A stretch of 64,000 nt of DNA. Source: Thalassolituus maritimus (GTDB lineage Bacteria; Pseudomonadota; Gammaproteobacteria; Pseudomonadales; Oceanobacteraceae). The DNA lies in contig NZ_FTOH01000009.1 of NCBI RefSeq assembly GCF_900156675.1, positions 115,340-179,339 of the forward strand. The letters run 5' to 3'. The position numbers were made by a program, and so were the translations under genes. The notes under the pieces were generated by a model. The model saw nothing but the letters and a program-made list of their open reading frames with translations. It did no database searches and was not told where the DNA came from. Of this stretch, positions 45,174 to 53,547 are shown piece by piece. Positions within the stretch are counted from its first letter, which is position 1; each line of letters starts with the position of its first letter.

Positions 45174-46388
45174 TCAGAGCTGCTGGTAGCTCTCGAAGAA
45201 TTGCTTCATACGCTGCATCGCCGCGGTCAGATCTTCTGGCCTTGGCAGGAATACTACGCGGAAGTGATCCGGATCTGGCCAGTTGAAGGCCGTACCATGC
45301 ACGAGCAGGATTTTCTGCTGCTCAAGTAAATCCAGAACCATGCGTTCATCGTTGCGTATGTTGAACTTCTTGGTGTCGACCTTCGGGAAGCAGTATAGAG
45401 CGCCTTTGGGTTTAACACAGCTCACGCCGGGAATGTCGTTCAGCATTTCGTACGCAATATCGCGCTGCTGAACAATACGGCCGTCGCCATTAACCAGATC
45501 AAAAATGCTCTGATAGCCACCCAGTGCGGTCTGAATAGCATGCATTGAAGGCACGTTGGCGCAGAGTCTCATCGTCGCCAGCATCTCAAGACCCTGAATA
45601 TAATCCCGCGCTTTGTGCTTGGCGCCGCTGATGATCATCCAGCCAGAGCGGAAGCCTGCCAGGCGGTAGTTCTTAGACAGCCCATTGAAAGTAATAATCA
45701 GCAGATCATCAGCAAGTGATGCGGTTGAGGTGTGGGTGACACCGTCAAACAGAATCTTGTCGTAGATTTCGTCCGAGAAAACAATCAGGTTGTTTTCGCG
45801 GGCAATCTGCAGCATGCCTTCCAGGATTTCATCCGGGTATACGGCACCTGTCGGGTTGTTCGGGTTGATGATCACCATTGCGCGGGTGCGGTCGGTCACC
45901 TTGTTGCGAATATCATCAAGGTCCGGGTACCAGTCAGACTGCTCGTCGCACAAATAGTGAACGGCTTTGCCACCTGCGAGGCTGACAGCGCCTGTCCAGA
46001 GCGGGTAGTCAGGTGCTGGAACCAGAACCTCGTCACCGTTATTGAGCAGACCCTGCATACACATGACGATCAGCTCGCTGACGCCATTGCCGATGATGAT
46101 GTCTTCGAGGCCGACGTTAGGGATCTTCTTCTGCTGGGTGTATTGCATGATGGCTTTTCGCGCAGAGAAAAGCCCTTTGGAGTCGCAATAACCCTCAGAA
46201 TCTGGCAAGTTGTAGATGACGTCCTGGATAATTTCCTCAGGCGCATCAAGCCCGAACGGTTTCGGGTTGCCGATGTTCAGCTTCAGAATCCGATGGCCTT
46301 CTTCTTCCATGCGCTTGGCGGCATCCAGCACTGGTCCGCGTATGTCGTAGAACACGTTTGCCAGTTTGTTGGATTTGAGGATTTCCAT
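45174..46388 (-). CDS. alaA: Glutamate-pyruvate aminotransferase AlaA
   Basis: Class I/II PLP-dependent aminotransferase of 404 aa that makes alanine from pyruvate and glutamate. The N-terminus NKLANVFYDIRGPVLDAAKRMEEEGH and the block LKLNIGNPKPFGLDAP are typical of AlaA. The PLP lysine is in FNGLSKNYRLAGFR, with NPNNPTGAVY and FSDEIYDKI upstream. Divergent from msrB. Confidence 0.95.
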   Translation of the reverse strand: MEILKSNKLANVFYDIRGPVLDAAKRMEEEGHRILKLNIGNPKPFGLDAPEEIIQDVIYNLPDSEGYCDSKGLFSARKAIMQYTQQKKIPNVGLEDIIIGNGVSELIVMCMQGLLNNGDEVLVPAPDYPLWTGAVSLAGGKAVHYLCDEQSDWYPDLDDIRNKVTDRTRAMVIINPNNPTGAVYPDEILEGMLQIARENNLIVFSDEIYDKILFDGVTHTSTASLADDLLIITFNGLSKNYRLAGFRSGWMIISGAKHKARDYIQGLEMLATMRLCANVPSMHAIQTALGGYQSIFDLVNGDGRIVQQRDIAYEMLNDIPGVSCVKPKGALYCFPKVDTKKFNIRNDERMVLDLLEQQKILLVHGTAFNWPDPDHFRVVFLPRPEDLTAAMQRMKQFFESYQQL

Positions 46389-46470
46389 GGAACTTTGCCG
46401 CCTGTATCGGAACTGAATTTAAGTGATTAATCATACTCTTACGATGCTCTATCGGAAAGTGGTTCAAAGA

Positions 46471-46875
46471 ATGAAAAAAATTAGCAAGAGTGAAGACGAG
46501 TGGCGTCAGCAGTTAAGTGCTGAGTCATACCGGGTTACCCGGGAAGCAGGAACAGAAAGGCCGTTTACTGGCCAGTATTACGATTTCTCTGAAGAGGGTA
46601 CTTACAACTGCGTGTGTTGTGGGGAGCCGCTCTTTCTGTCGCAGGATAAGTTTGATTCAGGCTGTGGCTGGCCAAGTTTCAGTCTGCCAGCAGATGAAGA
46701 GAACATAGAAGAGCGCAGCGACACCAGTCACTTTATGGTAAGAACTGAGGTTGTCTGCAAGCACTGTGATGCGCATCTTGGCCACGTATTCACCGATGGC
46801 CCGGCACCGACGGGTCTGCGTTATTGCATTAATTCTGCCGCGCTGACGTTTGAGGCGAAAGACGACAACAACTAA
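46471..46875 (+). CDS. msrB: Peptide-methionine (R)-S-oxide reductase MsrB
   Basis: Reduces the R epimer of methionine sulfoxide in proteins; 134 aa. Four zinc cysteines are in CVCCGEPLF and [10 protein letters not shown], with CGWPSF and the catalytic Cys in [10 protein letters not shown]. The start was set at ATG 46471 ([11 protein letters not shown]), which matches family N-termini; the upstream ATG at 46423 would add 16 unrelated residues. The ribosome site is weak. It is followed by a glutathione peroxidase gene, a second oxidative-repair function. Confidence 0.95.
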   Translation: MKKISKSEDEWRQQLSAESYRVTREAGTERPFTGQYYDFSEEGTYNCVCCGEPLFLSQDKFDSGCGWPSFSLPADEENIEERSDTSHFMVRTEVVCKHCDAHLGHVFTDGPAPTGLRYCINSAALTFEAKDDNN

Positions 46876-47004
46876 TGGTCGTTTAATGGCTATTCAATAG
46901 TCGTCAGAGGCCAAATGCGCACAGGTTTGGGCCCATTCGGCACTTGCGGCTGTGAGGGCTGATGTTTACTTTAAGCGCTTTGAAATTAACGGATGGAGTG
47001 CCAG

Positions 47005-47487
47005 ATGTCGGTTCTTGATTACACCATGCCCCTGTTGAACGGGAAAGATCAGGATCTCAGCGAATACGCGGGTAAGGTTGTTCTTATCGTAAATACCGCG
47101 AGTAAATGTGGCTTTACGCCGCAATACGATGGTCTGGAAACCCTGTATCAGGACTTAAAAGATAAAGGGTTGGTCATTCTTGGTTTCCCCTGTAACCAGT
47201 TTGGTAAGCAGGAGCCGGGAAGTGCCGATGATATTGGTGCTTTCTGCCAGAAAAACTACGGTGTGAGCTTTCCGATGTTCAGCAAAATCGACGTGAATGG
47301 CAGCGACGCAGCGCCTATTTACGACGAGTTAAAAGCGGCAGCGCCTGGCGTTATGGGAACAAAAGGAATTAAGTGGAACTTCACTAAATTCCTCGTGGGG
47401 CGTGATGGAAAGGTGATTGATCGCTACGCGCCGACAACGACGCCAGAGTCTCTGAAGGCCGATATTCTTAAAGCGCTGGAAGCCTGA
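47005..47487 (+). CDS. Glutathione peroxidase (Cys type)
   Basis: A 160-aa thiol peroxidase of the GPx family reducing hydroperoxides, probably with thioredoxin or glutathione. Peroxidatic Cys is in NTASKCGFTPQYDGL, resolving-region Cys in GFPCNQFGKQEPGS, plus WNFTKFLVGRDG. The start was set at ATG 47005 with GGAG at 7-bp spacing rather than 46993. It is downstream of msrB with a 129-bp gap. Confidence 0.94.
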   Translation: MSVLDYTMPLLNGKDQDLSEYAGKVVLIVNTASKCGFTPQYDGLETLYQDLKDKGLVILGFPCNQFGKQEPGSADDIGAFCQKNYGVSFPMFSKIDVNGSDAAPIYDELKAAAPGVMGTKGIKWNFTKFLVGRDGKVIDRYAPTTTPESLKADILKALEA

Positions 47488-47495
47488 TTCCAGCG

Positions 47496-48242
47496 TTAAT
47501 CAAAGGTTTTCTTCTTCCAGGATTTCTCTGCTTCCGCCAGCTCTTCAGCGCCTTCTGCCAATCGGGTGGGGCCAGAGCTGGCTCTATGCTGCTCAAGTTC
47601 ATCAATGGCCTCAACCAGAGCATCGAGTTCTGTCATCAGATCTTGTGGCAGATCTTTTATATTCCGTATGGTTTTTTCGGCGCGCTTCAGAAAGTGCAGC
47701 GCCTGGTTCGGTGCATTCTGCGCCAGTGACTGTTTCGCACGAGCCTGATAGGTGTTGGCGCAGATACGTGCGTTCAGGACGGTCGCTTCTCTTATACGTT
47801 CTCGCGCAGATTCTGTGGGAATCACGTGTTCTTTGTGCCCACTTTTTATCAGCTCAAGGTAGTCCATCAGTGAGTCGCGCAATTCTTTTGCTTGCTTAGG
47901 TTGTGTCGGGAGCGGAGAGGGAGAGGGGGGCGGCGCATTATTTCGCCACTCTTCAGCCTGGTCTAATGCTTTAGAGGTGCGTGGCGGCATGGTGATGAAC
48001 TTGGTATTCACCTGTTGTGCGTGGAAATCCGTCAGTTCGGCCAGTGCACGTAGTGCTTCTATTGATAACCATGGGCGCAGGCTGCTACCCACGTTACTGG
48101 TCATGTTGATGGAATCGATATGCTCAACAGATTTGCGCATCTGTTCCAGTCGGTACTGATCAAGCCACTTCTTTACCGTCACCACAGCGATGGCAATAAT
48201 GCCGGTGACGATAGCGACAGCGATCATCGTTGTACTGTCCAT
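47496..48242 (-). CDS. Single-pass membrane protein of unknown function (248 aa)
   Basis: Not recognised. One N-terminal membrane anchor (about residues 5-24), a middle region, a proline-rich linker (NAPPPSPSPLPTQP) and a C-terminal helical region with tetratricopeptide-like character (ANTYQARAKQSLAQNAPNQALHFLKRAEK). Acidic C-terminal helix. It is convergent with the gpx gene, with 8 bp between stops. Likely bitopic, with the helical domain in the cytoplasm or periplasm. Confidence 0.7.
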   Translation of the reverse strand: MDSTTMIAVAIVTGIIAIAVVTVKKWLDQYRLEQMRKSVEHIDSINMTSNVGSSLRPWLSIEALRALAELTDFHAQQVNTKFITMPPRTSKALDQAEEWRNNAPPPSPSPLPTQPKQAKELRDSLMDYLELIKSGHKEHVIPTESARERIREATVLNARICANTYQARAKQSLAQNAPNQALHFLKRAEKTIRNIKDLPQDLMTELDALVEAIDELEQHRASSGPTRLAEGAEELAEAEKSWKKKTFD

Positions 48243-48305
48243 TGGACGCTTCCTGGGAATAGGGCTGTTTTCTCAGTATAGGACAAATTTTTTGCTTTAC
48301 AGGTA

Positions 48306-48334
48306 TTGACGCTTTCCACGAACGTACATAGAAT
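48306..48334 (+). promoter_or_regulatory. Promoter of the first tRNA-Glu/tRNA-Gly pair
   Basis: -35 TTGACG (48306-48311), 17-bp spacer, -10 TAGAAT (48329-48334), then a GCGCGC discriminator typical of stringently controlled stable-RNA promoters. Confidence 0.85.
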
Positions 48335-48354
48335 GCGCGCTCCTTGATTGAGAC

Positions 48355-48430
48355 GTCCCCATCGTCTAGAGGCCTAGGACACCGCCCTTTCACGGCGGTA
48401 ACAGGGGTTCGAATCCCCTTGGGGATGCCA
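48355..48430 (+). tRNA. tRNA-Glu (TTC), copy 1
   Basis: 76 nt with encoded CCA. Acceptor stem GTCCCCA / TGGGGAT, anticodon loop CTTTCAC with anticodon TTC, T loop GGTTCGAATCC. Confidence 0.97.
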
Positions 48431-48446
48431 TTTTCAAGTGTGAAAT

Positions 48447-48522
48447 GCGGGAATAGCTCAGTTGGTAGAGCACAACCTTGCCAAGGTTGGGGTCGGGAGT
48501 TCGAGCCTCCTTTCCCGCTCCA
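48447..48522 (+). tRNA. tRNA-Gly (GCC), copy 1
   Basis: 76 nt with encoded CCA. Acceptor stem GCGGGAA / TTCCCGC, anticodon GCC, T loop GTTCGAGCC. A 16-nt spacer follows tRNA-Glu. Confidence 0.97.
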
Positions 48523-48607
48523 ATTTCACACGAAAGTGGCATGACGCTGAATCAGGATCGGTGTTTTGCAATTAGGCAGTTAGCAAACATCTTGTTGAAA
48601 AAAGTTC

Positions 48608-48635
48608 TTGCAAATCAACGAGATGGAGTTAAAAT
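48608..48635 (+). promoter_or_regulatory. Promoter of the second tRNA-Glu/tRNA-Gly pair
   Basis: -35 TTGCAA (48608-48613), 16-bp spacer, -10 TAAAAT (48630-48635). It shows the second copy can be expressed independently. Confidence 0.65.
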
Positions 48636-48655
48636 GCAACGCACTTAAACGATGT

Positions 48656-48731
48656 GTCCCCATCGTCTAGAGGCCTAGGACACCGCCCTTTCACGGCGGT
48701 AACAGGGGTTCGAATCCCCTTGGGGATGCCA
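48656..48731 (+). tRNA. tRNA-Glu (TTC), copy 2
   Basis: Appears identical to copy 1 over its 76 nt. It is 225 nt upstream-to-upstream distant-adjusted less than the first pair's span, followed by only a 2-nt spacer before tRNA-Gly. Confidence 0.97.
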
Positions 48732-48733
48732 TT

Positions 48734-48809
48734 GCGGGAATAGCTCAGTTGGTAGAGCACAACCTTGCCAAGGTTGGGGTCGGGAGTTCGAGCCTCCTTT
48801 CCCGCTCCA
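48734..48809 (+). tRNA. tRNA-Gly (GCC), copy 2
   Basis: Appears identical to copy 1 over its 76 nt, with encoded CCA. Confidence 0.97.
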
Positions 48810-48815
48810 AATTCC

Positions 48816-48847
48816 AAAAAGCCGGTACAGAGATGTACCGGCTTTTT
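48816..48847 (+). terminator. Terminator of the tRNA array
   Basis: A 13-bp stem AAAAAGCCGGTAC / GTACCGGCTTTTT (48816-48828 and 48835-48847) with a 6-nt loop lies 6 bp after the last CCA. Confidence 0.93.
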
Positions 48848-48894
48848 TATTGTCTGAAATTCAGTCTCACGGGACAAAAAGCATTGGGTGTGTT

Positions 48895-48977
48895 GCTCGG
48901 GTGCCGCAAGGCCAAATCTGTTCCCGACAGATTACGGCATTTCCTCCATCCGTGGAGGTCAGACGCGGCACCCGAGC
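48895..48977. repeat. Cloverleaf-like palindromic intergenic element
   Basis: An outer 13-bp perfect inverted repeat (GCTCGGGTGCCGC at 48895-48907 and its complement at 48965-48977) encloses two smaller perfect hairpins: AATCTGT/ACAGATT (48915-48921, 48927-48933) and CCTCCA/TGGAGG (48943-48948, 48953-48958). Together they make a three-way junction. No coding capacity. It resembles REP/BIME-type structured repeats; the number of copies in the genome cannot be seen. Confidence 0.75.
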
Positions 48978-49051
48978 CTACAAGGAAGTATTTACGGCGT
49001 GTCCCTGAGTAATACGCGCATTGCTTAGAGAAATAGGCAGGTCGACCGCCA

Positions 49052-49429
49052 TCAATGCAGGCTACGGCCCGCCGAGCGGTAGTCGTATTCTTTACCCTCG
49101 GCTTCAGCCTCTGCTGCCATCTCGTCAAGGTGCTGGAATCGTGTGATTTCTTCATCGCTCAGGAAGTGCATGCATTCACCACCGAAGAACCAGAGCAGTG
49201 CGCGGTCTACCGCAGGCATGAGTTGTGGCTGGTGTGTGCCAATTTTGCTGAACAGATCCTGTCCTGCCTCGTAGGCTGAATCCCTGTGTTCTGTGAGCTG
49301 ATCAATAACGTCACGGAATTGTTGTAGAATGTCGGCATCTATGACCCCTGACTCGTTTGCTGCGGCCTTTTCAATGCGAGAAAGCGTTTCGTTCAGCAGT
49401 TCGAGGTGGTATTTCAGTCGGTTATTCAT
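49052..49429 (-). CDS. PA2817-family-like protein
   Basis: A 125-aa soluble helical protein. The block DRALLWFFGGECMHFLSDEEI and the overall length fit the PA2817 family of Pseudomonas-type genomes, function unknown. The assignment is from memory of that signature. No signal peptide. It is divergent from the ABC transporter genes with only 26 bp between start codons, so promoters overlap. Confidence 0.7.
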   Translation of the reverse strand: MNNRLKYHLELLNETLSRIEKAAANESGVIDADILQQFRDVIDQLTEHRDSAYEAGQDLFSKIGTHQPQLMPAVDRALLWFFGGECMHFLSDEEITRFQHLDEMAAEAEAEGKEYDYRSAGRSLH

Positions 49430-49455
49430 TTTCTATCTCAGAAGGTATTCAGTTT

Positions 49456-50376
49456 ATGGTTGCAGCCCTGGCGGTTGAAAACCTTTCCAAGGTATACGGC
49501 AACGGTTTCGAGGCCCTGAAGGGTATCACGCTTGAAGTTGCCAAAGGGGATTTCTTTGCCTTGCTTGGCCCTAATGGTGCCGGTAAGTCGACGACTCTGG
49601 GCATCGTGTCTGGTCTGGTTCAGAAGAGCTCTGGCAGTGCCTATGTTATGGGGCACGACGTTAACGGTGATGCCTTTCAGGCGCGTCGCTCCCTGGGGGT
49701 TGTGCCTCAGGAGTTTAACTTCAATCAGTTCGAGAAAGTCTACGACATCGTTGTGACTCAGGCCGGTTATTTCGGGCTGAAACCATCGGAAGCTCGTGCA
49801 AACGCCGAAGAACTGCTGAAAGCTCTGGACCTTTGGGAGAAGCGGGATACGCCGTCACGCATGCTCTCTGGTGGTATGAAACGTCGTCTGATGATTGCGC
49901 GTGCGCTGGTGCACAAGCCGGACGTGCTGATTCTTGATGAGCCGACTGCCGGTGTTGATATTGAACTGCGCCGCTCTATGTGGGAGTTCATGGAAGACCT
50001 CAATAAAAAGGGGACAACCATTATCCTGACGACACACTATCTCGAAGAAGCAGAGCAGTTGTGCCGGAATATCGCGATTATTAATAAAGGTGAAATCGTT
50101 CAGTGCACCAGCAAACGTGAACTGTTGAGCCAGTTGACGACTGAAACCTTTGTTTTTGATCTGTGCGAGTCTTTACCCGATGGTTTTTCTCTGGAAGGGT
50201 TTGAGTTTTCTTCACCGGCTGATGAGACGCTCGAAGTTACGGTTGAGAAAGGGCAGAGCATTAACCGGATATTTACCATGCTCACAGAAAAAGGCCTTGA
50301 GGTCCGCAGCATGAGAACCAAGTCTAACCGCCTTGAGGAGTTGTTTGTGAACCTGGTACGGGAGAGTAATTCATGA
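49456..50376 (+). CDS. ABC-2 type exporter, ATP-binding subunit
   Basis: A 306-aa ATPase of the CcmA/NodI-like group (DRA family). Walker A is GPNGAGKST, the signature is LSGGMKRR, Walker B is VLILDEPTAGVD, and the switch His is in LTTHYLEEAEQL. The substrate is unknown; the YadG/YadH pair of E. coli is the closest remembered relative. The start was set at ATG 49456 with an AGAAGG site. It overlaps the permease gene by 4 bp (ATGA). Confidence 0.93.
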   Translation: MVAALAVENLSKVYGNGFEALKGITLEVAKGDFFALLGPNGAGKSTTLGIVSGLVQKSSGSAYVMGHDVNGDAFQARRSLGVVPQEFNFNQFEKVYDIVVTQAGYFGLKPSEARANAEELLKALDLWEKRDTPSRMLSGGMKRRLMIARALVHKPDVLILDEPTAGVDIELRRSMWEFMEDLNKKGTTIILTTHYLEEAEQLCRNIAIINKGEIVQCTSKRELLSQLTTETFVFDLCESLPDGFSLEGFEFSSPADETLEVTVEKGQSINRIFTMLTEKGLEVRSMRTKSNRLEELFVNLVRESNS

Positions 50377-51149
50377 GCCCGATGCGCGTTCAGTGGGTTG
50401 CATTCCAGACGATTGTGACCAAAGAAGTCCGTCGTTTTATGAGAATCTGGCAGCAGACGTTATTGCCGCCAGCGATCACAATGACGTTGTATTTTATTAT
50501 TTTCGGCAATCTGATTGGCAGCCGGATCGGTGAGATGGGCGGTGTTGATTACATGGCCTATATCGTACCTGGCCTGATCATGATGAGTGTCATCACCAAT
50601 GCTTATGGCAACGTTTCTTCGTCTTTCTTCAGTAATAAATTCCAGCGAAGCATTGAAGAAATGATGGTCGCACCTGTGTATCCGGTAACCATTCTACTCG
50701 GATTTGTTGCCGGTGGTGTGGCGCGAGGCGTGGCGACGGGGGTGATTGTTACTCTGCTGTCGCTGTACTTTACGGATCTTCAGGTGCATCACGTCGGAGT
50801 CATGGTCGGTGTTGTTCTTTTGTCGGCGATTCTGTTTTCGTTGGGCGGTTTTATTAACGCGGTTTTTGCGACCAAGTTTGATGATATCGCGATCGTTCCT
50901 ACTTTTATTATTACGCCACTGACCTACCTCGGCGGTGTATTTTATTCCATCAGTCTGCTTCCTGATTTCTGGCAGGATGTATCCAAGCTGAACCCGATTC
51001 TCTACATGGTTAATACCTTCCGCTACGGAGTGTTGGGTGTGACGGATATTGATGTTTACGTCGCCTTTGGGATGCTGGTTTTGTTTATTTTTATTTTGGG
51101 TAGTTACAGCATCTGGTTGCTGCGACGCGGCACAGGCATGAGGCAATAA
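50373..51149 (+). CDS. ABC-2 type exporter, permease subunit
   Basis: A 258-aa inner-membrane permease with six hydrophobic segments and the ABC-2 family pattern (FNPILYMVNTFRYGVLG-like, here LNPILYMVNTFRYG). YadH-like. Coupled by overlap to the ATPase gene, and its stop overlaps the queF start, so all three form one transcript. The transported substrate is unknown. Confidence 0.92.
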   Translation: MSPMRVQWVAFQTIVTKEVRRFMRIWQQTLLPPAITMTLYFIIFGNLIGSRIGEMGGVDYMAYIVPGLIMMSVITNAYGNVSSSFFSNKFQRSIEEMMVAPVYPVTILLGFVAGGVARGVATGVIVTLLSLYFTDLQVHHVGVMVGVVLLSAILFSLGGFINAVFATKFDDIAIVPTFIITPLTYLGGVFYSISLLPDFWQDVSKLNPILYMVNTFRYGVLGVTDIDVYVAFGMLVLFIFILGSYSIWLLRRGTGMRQ

Positions 51150-51976
51150 TGATGGGATCAGTACACAGCGAGACCAACCCGCTTGGCAAAACATCCGAAT
51201 ATCCTGAGCAGTACGATGCAGGGTTGTTGTTTCCTATTGATCGCAATGAAAGCTGGAAAGCATCAGGCGATGACCGTTCTGCGATTACCTTTTATGGCGT
51301 TGATATCTGGAATGGCTACGAGGTGTCATGGCTAACACCTAACGGAAAACCCGTCGTTTGCGTTGCGGAATTTCGAGTCCCTTCTGGTAGCCCGTTCCTT
51401 GTGGAGTCGAAGTCGTTCAAGTTGTACCTCAACTCTTTTAACCAGACCCGATTTGAAAATGAGTCTGATGTTAAAGCGGTGATGGAGCGGGACTTGTCTC
51501 TCGCTGCTGGAGGAGCAGTAACGGTTGCCTTCCACGGAATGGATTACGCCTATCCCGCCGCTCCTGATGCTTTGTGCATAGACGATGTCGATGTCGATAT
51601 TTCTTCATACACACCGTCGCCGGAGCTTCTGAAAGTGGTTCCAGACAGTCAGTTCGATGGATGGATCTGCAGCCACTTACTTAAATCAAATTGCCCAGTG
51701 ACTGGTCAGCCGGACTGGGGCTCAGTGTATATTCAGTACAAGGGGCAGGAGATTGATAAAGCGTCTTTGCTAGCGTACCTGGTTTCTTTGCGGCAGCATC
51801 AGGATTTTCATGAACAGTGTGTTGAGCGAACATTCCGGGATATACAGCAGCGCTGTACGCCAGAGAGTCTGACGGTGTATGCCCGTTACGTTCGCCGGGG
51901 TGGGTTGGATATCAATCCATTCCGGACGACAGAGGAAACTTTCGAAGCGTTGAACTTTCGGTTACAGCGTCAGTAG
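51149..51976 (+). CDS. queF: NADPH-dependent 7-cyano-7-deazaguanine reductase QueF
   Basis: Reduces preQ0 to preQ1 in queuosine biosynthesis, a four-electron reduction of a nitrile. 275 aa is the long two-domain (YqcD) form. Signatures: ESKSFKLYLNSFNQTRF, the catalytic Cys in LKSNCPVTGQPDWGS, and FHEQCVERTF with RGGLDINPFR at the end. The start ATG at 51149 overlaps the permease stop. The 3' end overlaps the convergent cyclase gene by 65 bp. Confidence 0.97.
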   Translation: MMGSVHSETNPLGKTSEYPEQYDAGLLFPIDRNESWKASGDDRSAITFYGVDIWNGYEVSWLTPNGKPVVCVAEFRVPSGSPFLVESKSFKLYLNSFNQTRFENESDVKAVMERDLSLAAGGAVTVAFHGMDYAYPAAPDALCIDDVDVDISSYTPSPELLKVVPDSQFDGWICSHLLKSNCPVTGQPDWGSVYIQYKGQEIDKASLLAYLVSLRQHQDFHEQCVERTFRDIQQRCTPESLTVYARYVRRGGLDINPFRTTEETFEALNFRLQRQ

Positions 51977-53378
51977 TAACGTCACTGGCGTCTGCGTTGT
52001 GGTTTATTCGCAGACGTCGAGCGGCTTTCTCCAGTGTCTCTGCGGCTTTCAAACGTTCCGCTTCGGTCATCTGATCGCGATCCAGGCGGAGGCTGAAACC
52101 TTCCGACTCCTGAATAAACTGACGTTCATTCGAGTCGTCCTGACTGCGGTAGTCGCGCACTTCAAATGTAGGGATTGGGTCCCGGAATCCTTTTACGATG
52201 GCATTGCCGCGGCTGCGGCAATCAATCTTATCGCGGATCAGGGTATAGGTATCCTGAGACACCAGAATCTCACCCGGTGTTGCTTCGGTTTCAAGGCGTG
52301 AAGCCAGGTTCACTTCCTTTCCAATGATGGTGTAGTCCATCCGGCTCTCGGTACCAAAGTTGCCGACGGTGCAGTAACCGGTACTGATGCCCATACGAAT
52401 CTGGAGCGGGGCCGAAATGCCTTGATCTGCCCAGCGCTGGCGAAGAACTTCCATATGGTTACGCATTTCAATCGCCATAGAAACACAAGCCAGAGCGTCG
52501 CGCTTGGTGCCCTTGGTTTTGGGGTCGCCAAAGAAAATCATTATGCCATCGCCAATAAACTTATCGATGGTGCCACCGTATTTGAGTGCGATGTGCGACA
52601 TGTCGGTCAGGTAGGTGTTGAGCAGGTCGGTGAACGACTCCGCTTCCATCTGCTCAGACAGGGCAGAAAAACCGACGATGTCAGAAAAGAAAACCACCAG
52701 CTTTTTACGCTGAGTTTCGAGGCGAACCTGGCGACGGCCAGAAAAGATAGATTCCCATATCTGCGGCGCCACATACTTCGATACCTGATGAGAGAGCGCC
52801 TGAAAGCGTTCAACCTGCCCCTGAAACTTCATCTTTAATCGCATCAGGTCACGTGCCTGGCGGTAACTGTTGTGTGCTGTCAGGGCTAAGTGGAAGCCGA
52901 CACCGGCTGCCGTCGCGACAAAGACTTCATAAGGAACAGGGGCGGGCTGTGTGTAGCCTGTCAGCAGGTATGCGGCACCGGCACCGGATACCAGTGAAAT
53001 AATACAGAATGCCCAGGCTGTCAGGCTGCCCACGACGATAAAACTGGTGTTTATCATCACTGCGAAGAGCACAACGATCTCTATCGGGAAGTTGATAAGC
53101 CCGAGGAAAATACCGCAAAGAAGAGCATCGCCATGAATCAGAAACTGACGTGTCGTGTATGCTTTACGACGTCGGAATGGCCCGCTCGCGAAATAAACCA
53201 GATGAGGGTAAAGCAGTGCGAACATTGCTATACCATCGCTGCTCTCCGGGAAATAACCAAAGTGTATGCCCGTGTAGACACTGACGGCGGCTACCGCGTA
53301 ACCGAAGATCCGTGCGACATAGTCTTGTTTTGGTAGCGTCGTTTCGTGGAACTGCGCCTGGGCCTGCGAACTCGACAT
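51912..53378 (-). CDS. Membrane class III adenylate/guanylate cyclase (MASE2-like N-terminus)
   Basis: A 488-aa protein. Residues 20-180 hold about six hydrophobic segments in a MASE2-like arrangement, as in CyaB of Pseudomonas. A linker helix follows, then a class III nucleotide cyclase domain (about 225-410). The metal-binding Asp residues are in VVFFSDIVGFSALSE and in GDGIMIFFGD; the Lys of DKFIGDG and the Asp of MDYTIIGKEVNLASRLE favour ATP as substrate. cAMP synthesis is therefore likely. The C-terminal 80 residues are charged. The 3' end overlaps queF on the opposite strand. Confidence 0.9.
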   Translation of the reverse strand: MSSSQAQAQFHETTLPKQDYVARIFGYAVAAVSVYTGIHFGYFPESSDGIAMFALLYPHLVYFASGPFRRRKAYTTRQFLIHGDALLCGIFLGLINFPIEIVVLFAVMINTSFIVVGSLTAWAFCIISLVSGAGAAYLLTGYTQPAPVPYEVFVATAAGVGFHLALTAHNSYRQARDLMRLKMKFQGQVERFQALSHQVSKYVAPQIWESIFSGRRQVRLETQRKKLVVFFSDIVGFSALSEQMEAESFTDLLNTYLTDMSHIALKYGGTIDKFIGDGIMIFFGDPKTKGTKRDALACVSMAIEMRNHMEVLRQRWADQGISAPLQIRMGISTGYCTVGNFGTESRMDYTIIGKEVNLASRLETEATPGEILVSQDTYTLIRDKIDCRSRGNAIVKGFRDPIPTFEVRDYRSQDDSNERQFIQESEGFSLRLDRDQMTEAERLKAAETLEKAARRLRINHNADASDVTTDAVTESSTLRKFPLSSGMD

Positions 53379-53547
53379 GTAACTTCACCGATTGTTTATT
53401 ATTATGTGGCGGAGCGGGGCGGAACTAATTACTTTGCCTTAGTCATACTTATATAGACATTCTGACTACACGGCAAGACCCTGACCCATTTGTCACAATA
53501 CTGCGTAAATACTCACGCATGGCCTGTAATGATACATTGGAGCCCTG

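Noticed and set aside
48629..48877. Minus-strand frame of 82 aa across the second tRNA pair and terminator
   Set aside because: It is the complement of two tRNAs and a terminator; open only by chance. The same holds for 48344-48544 on the plus strand.
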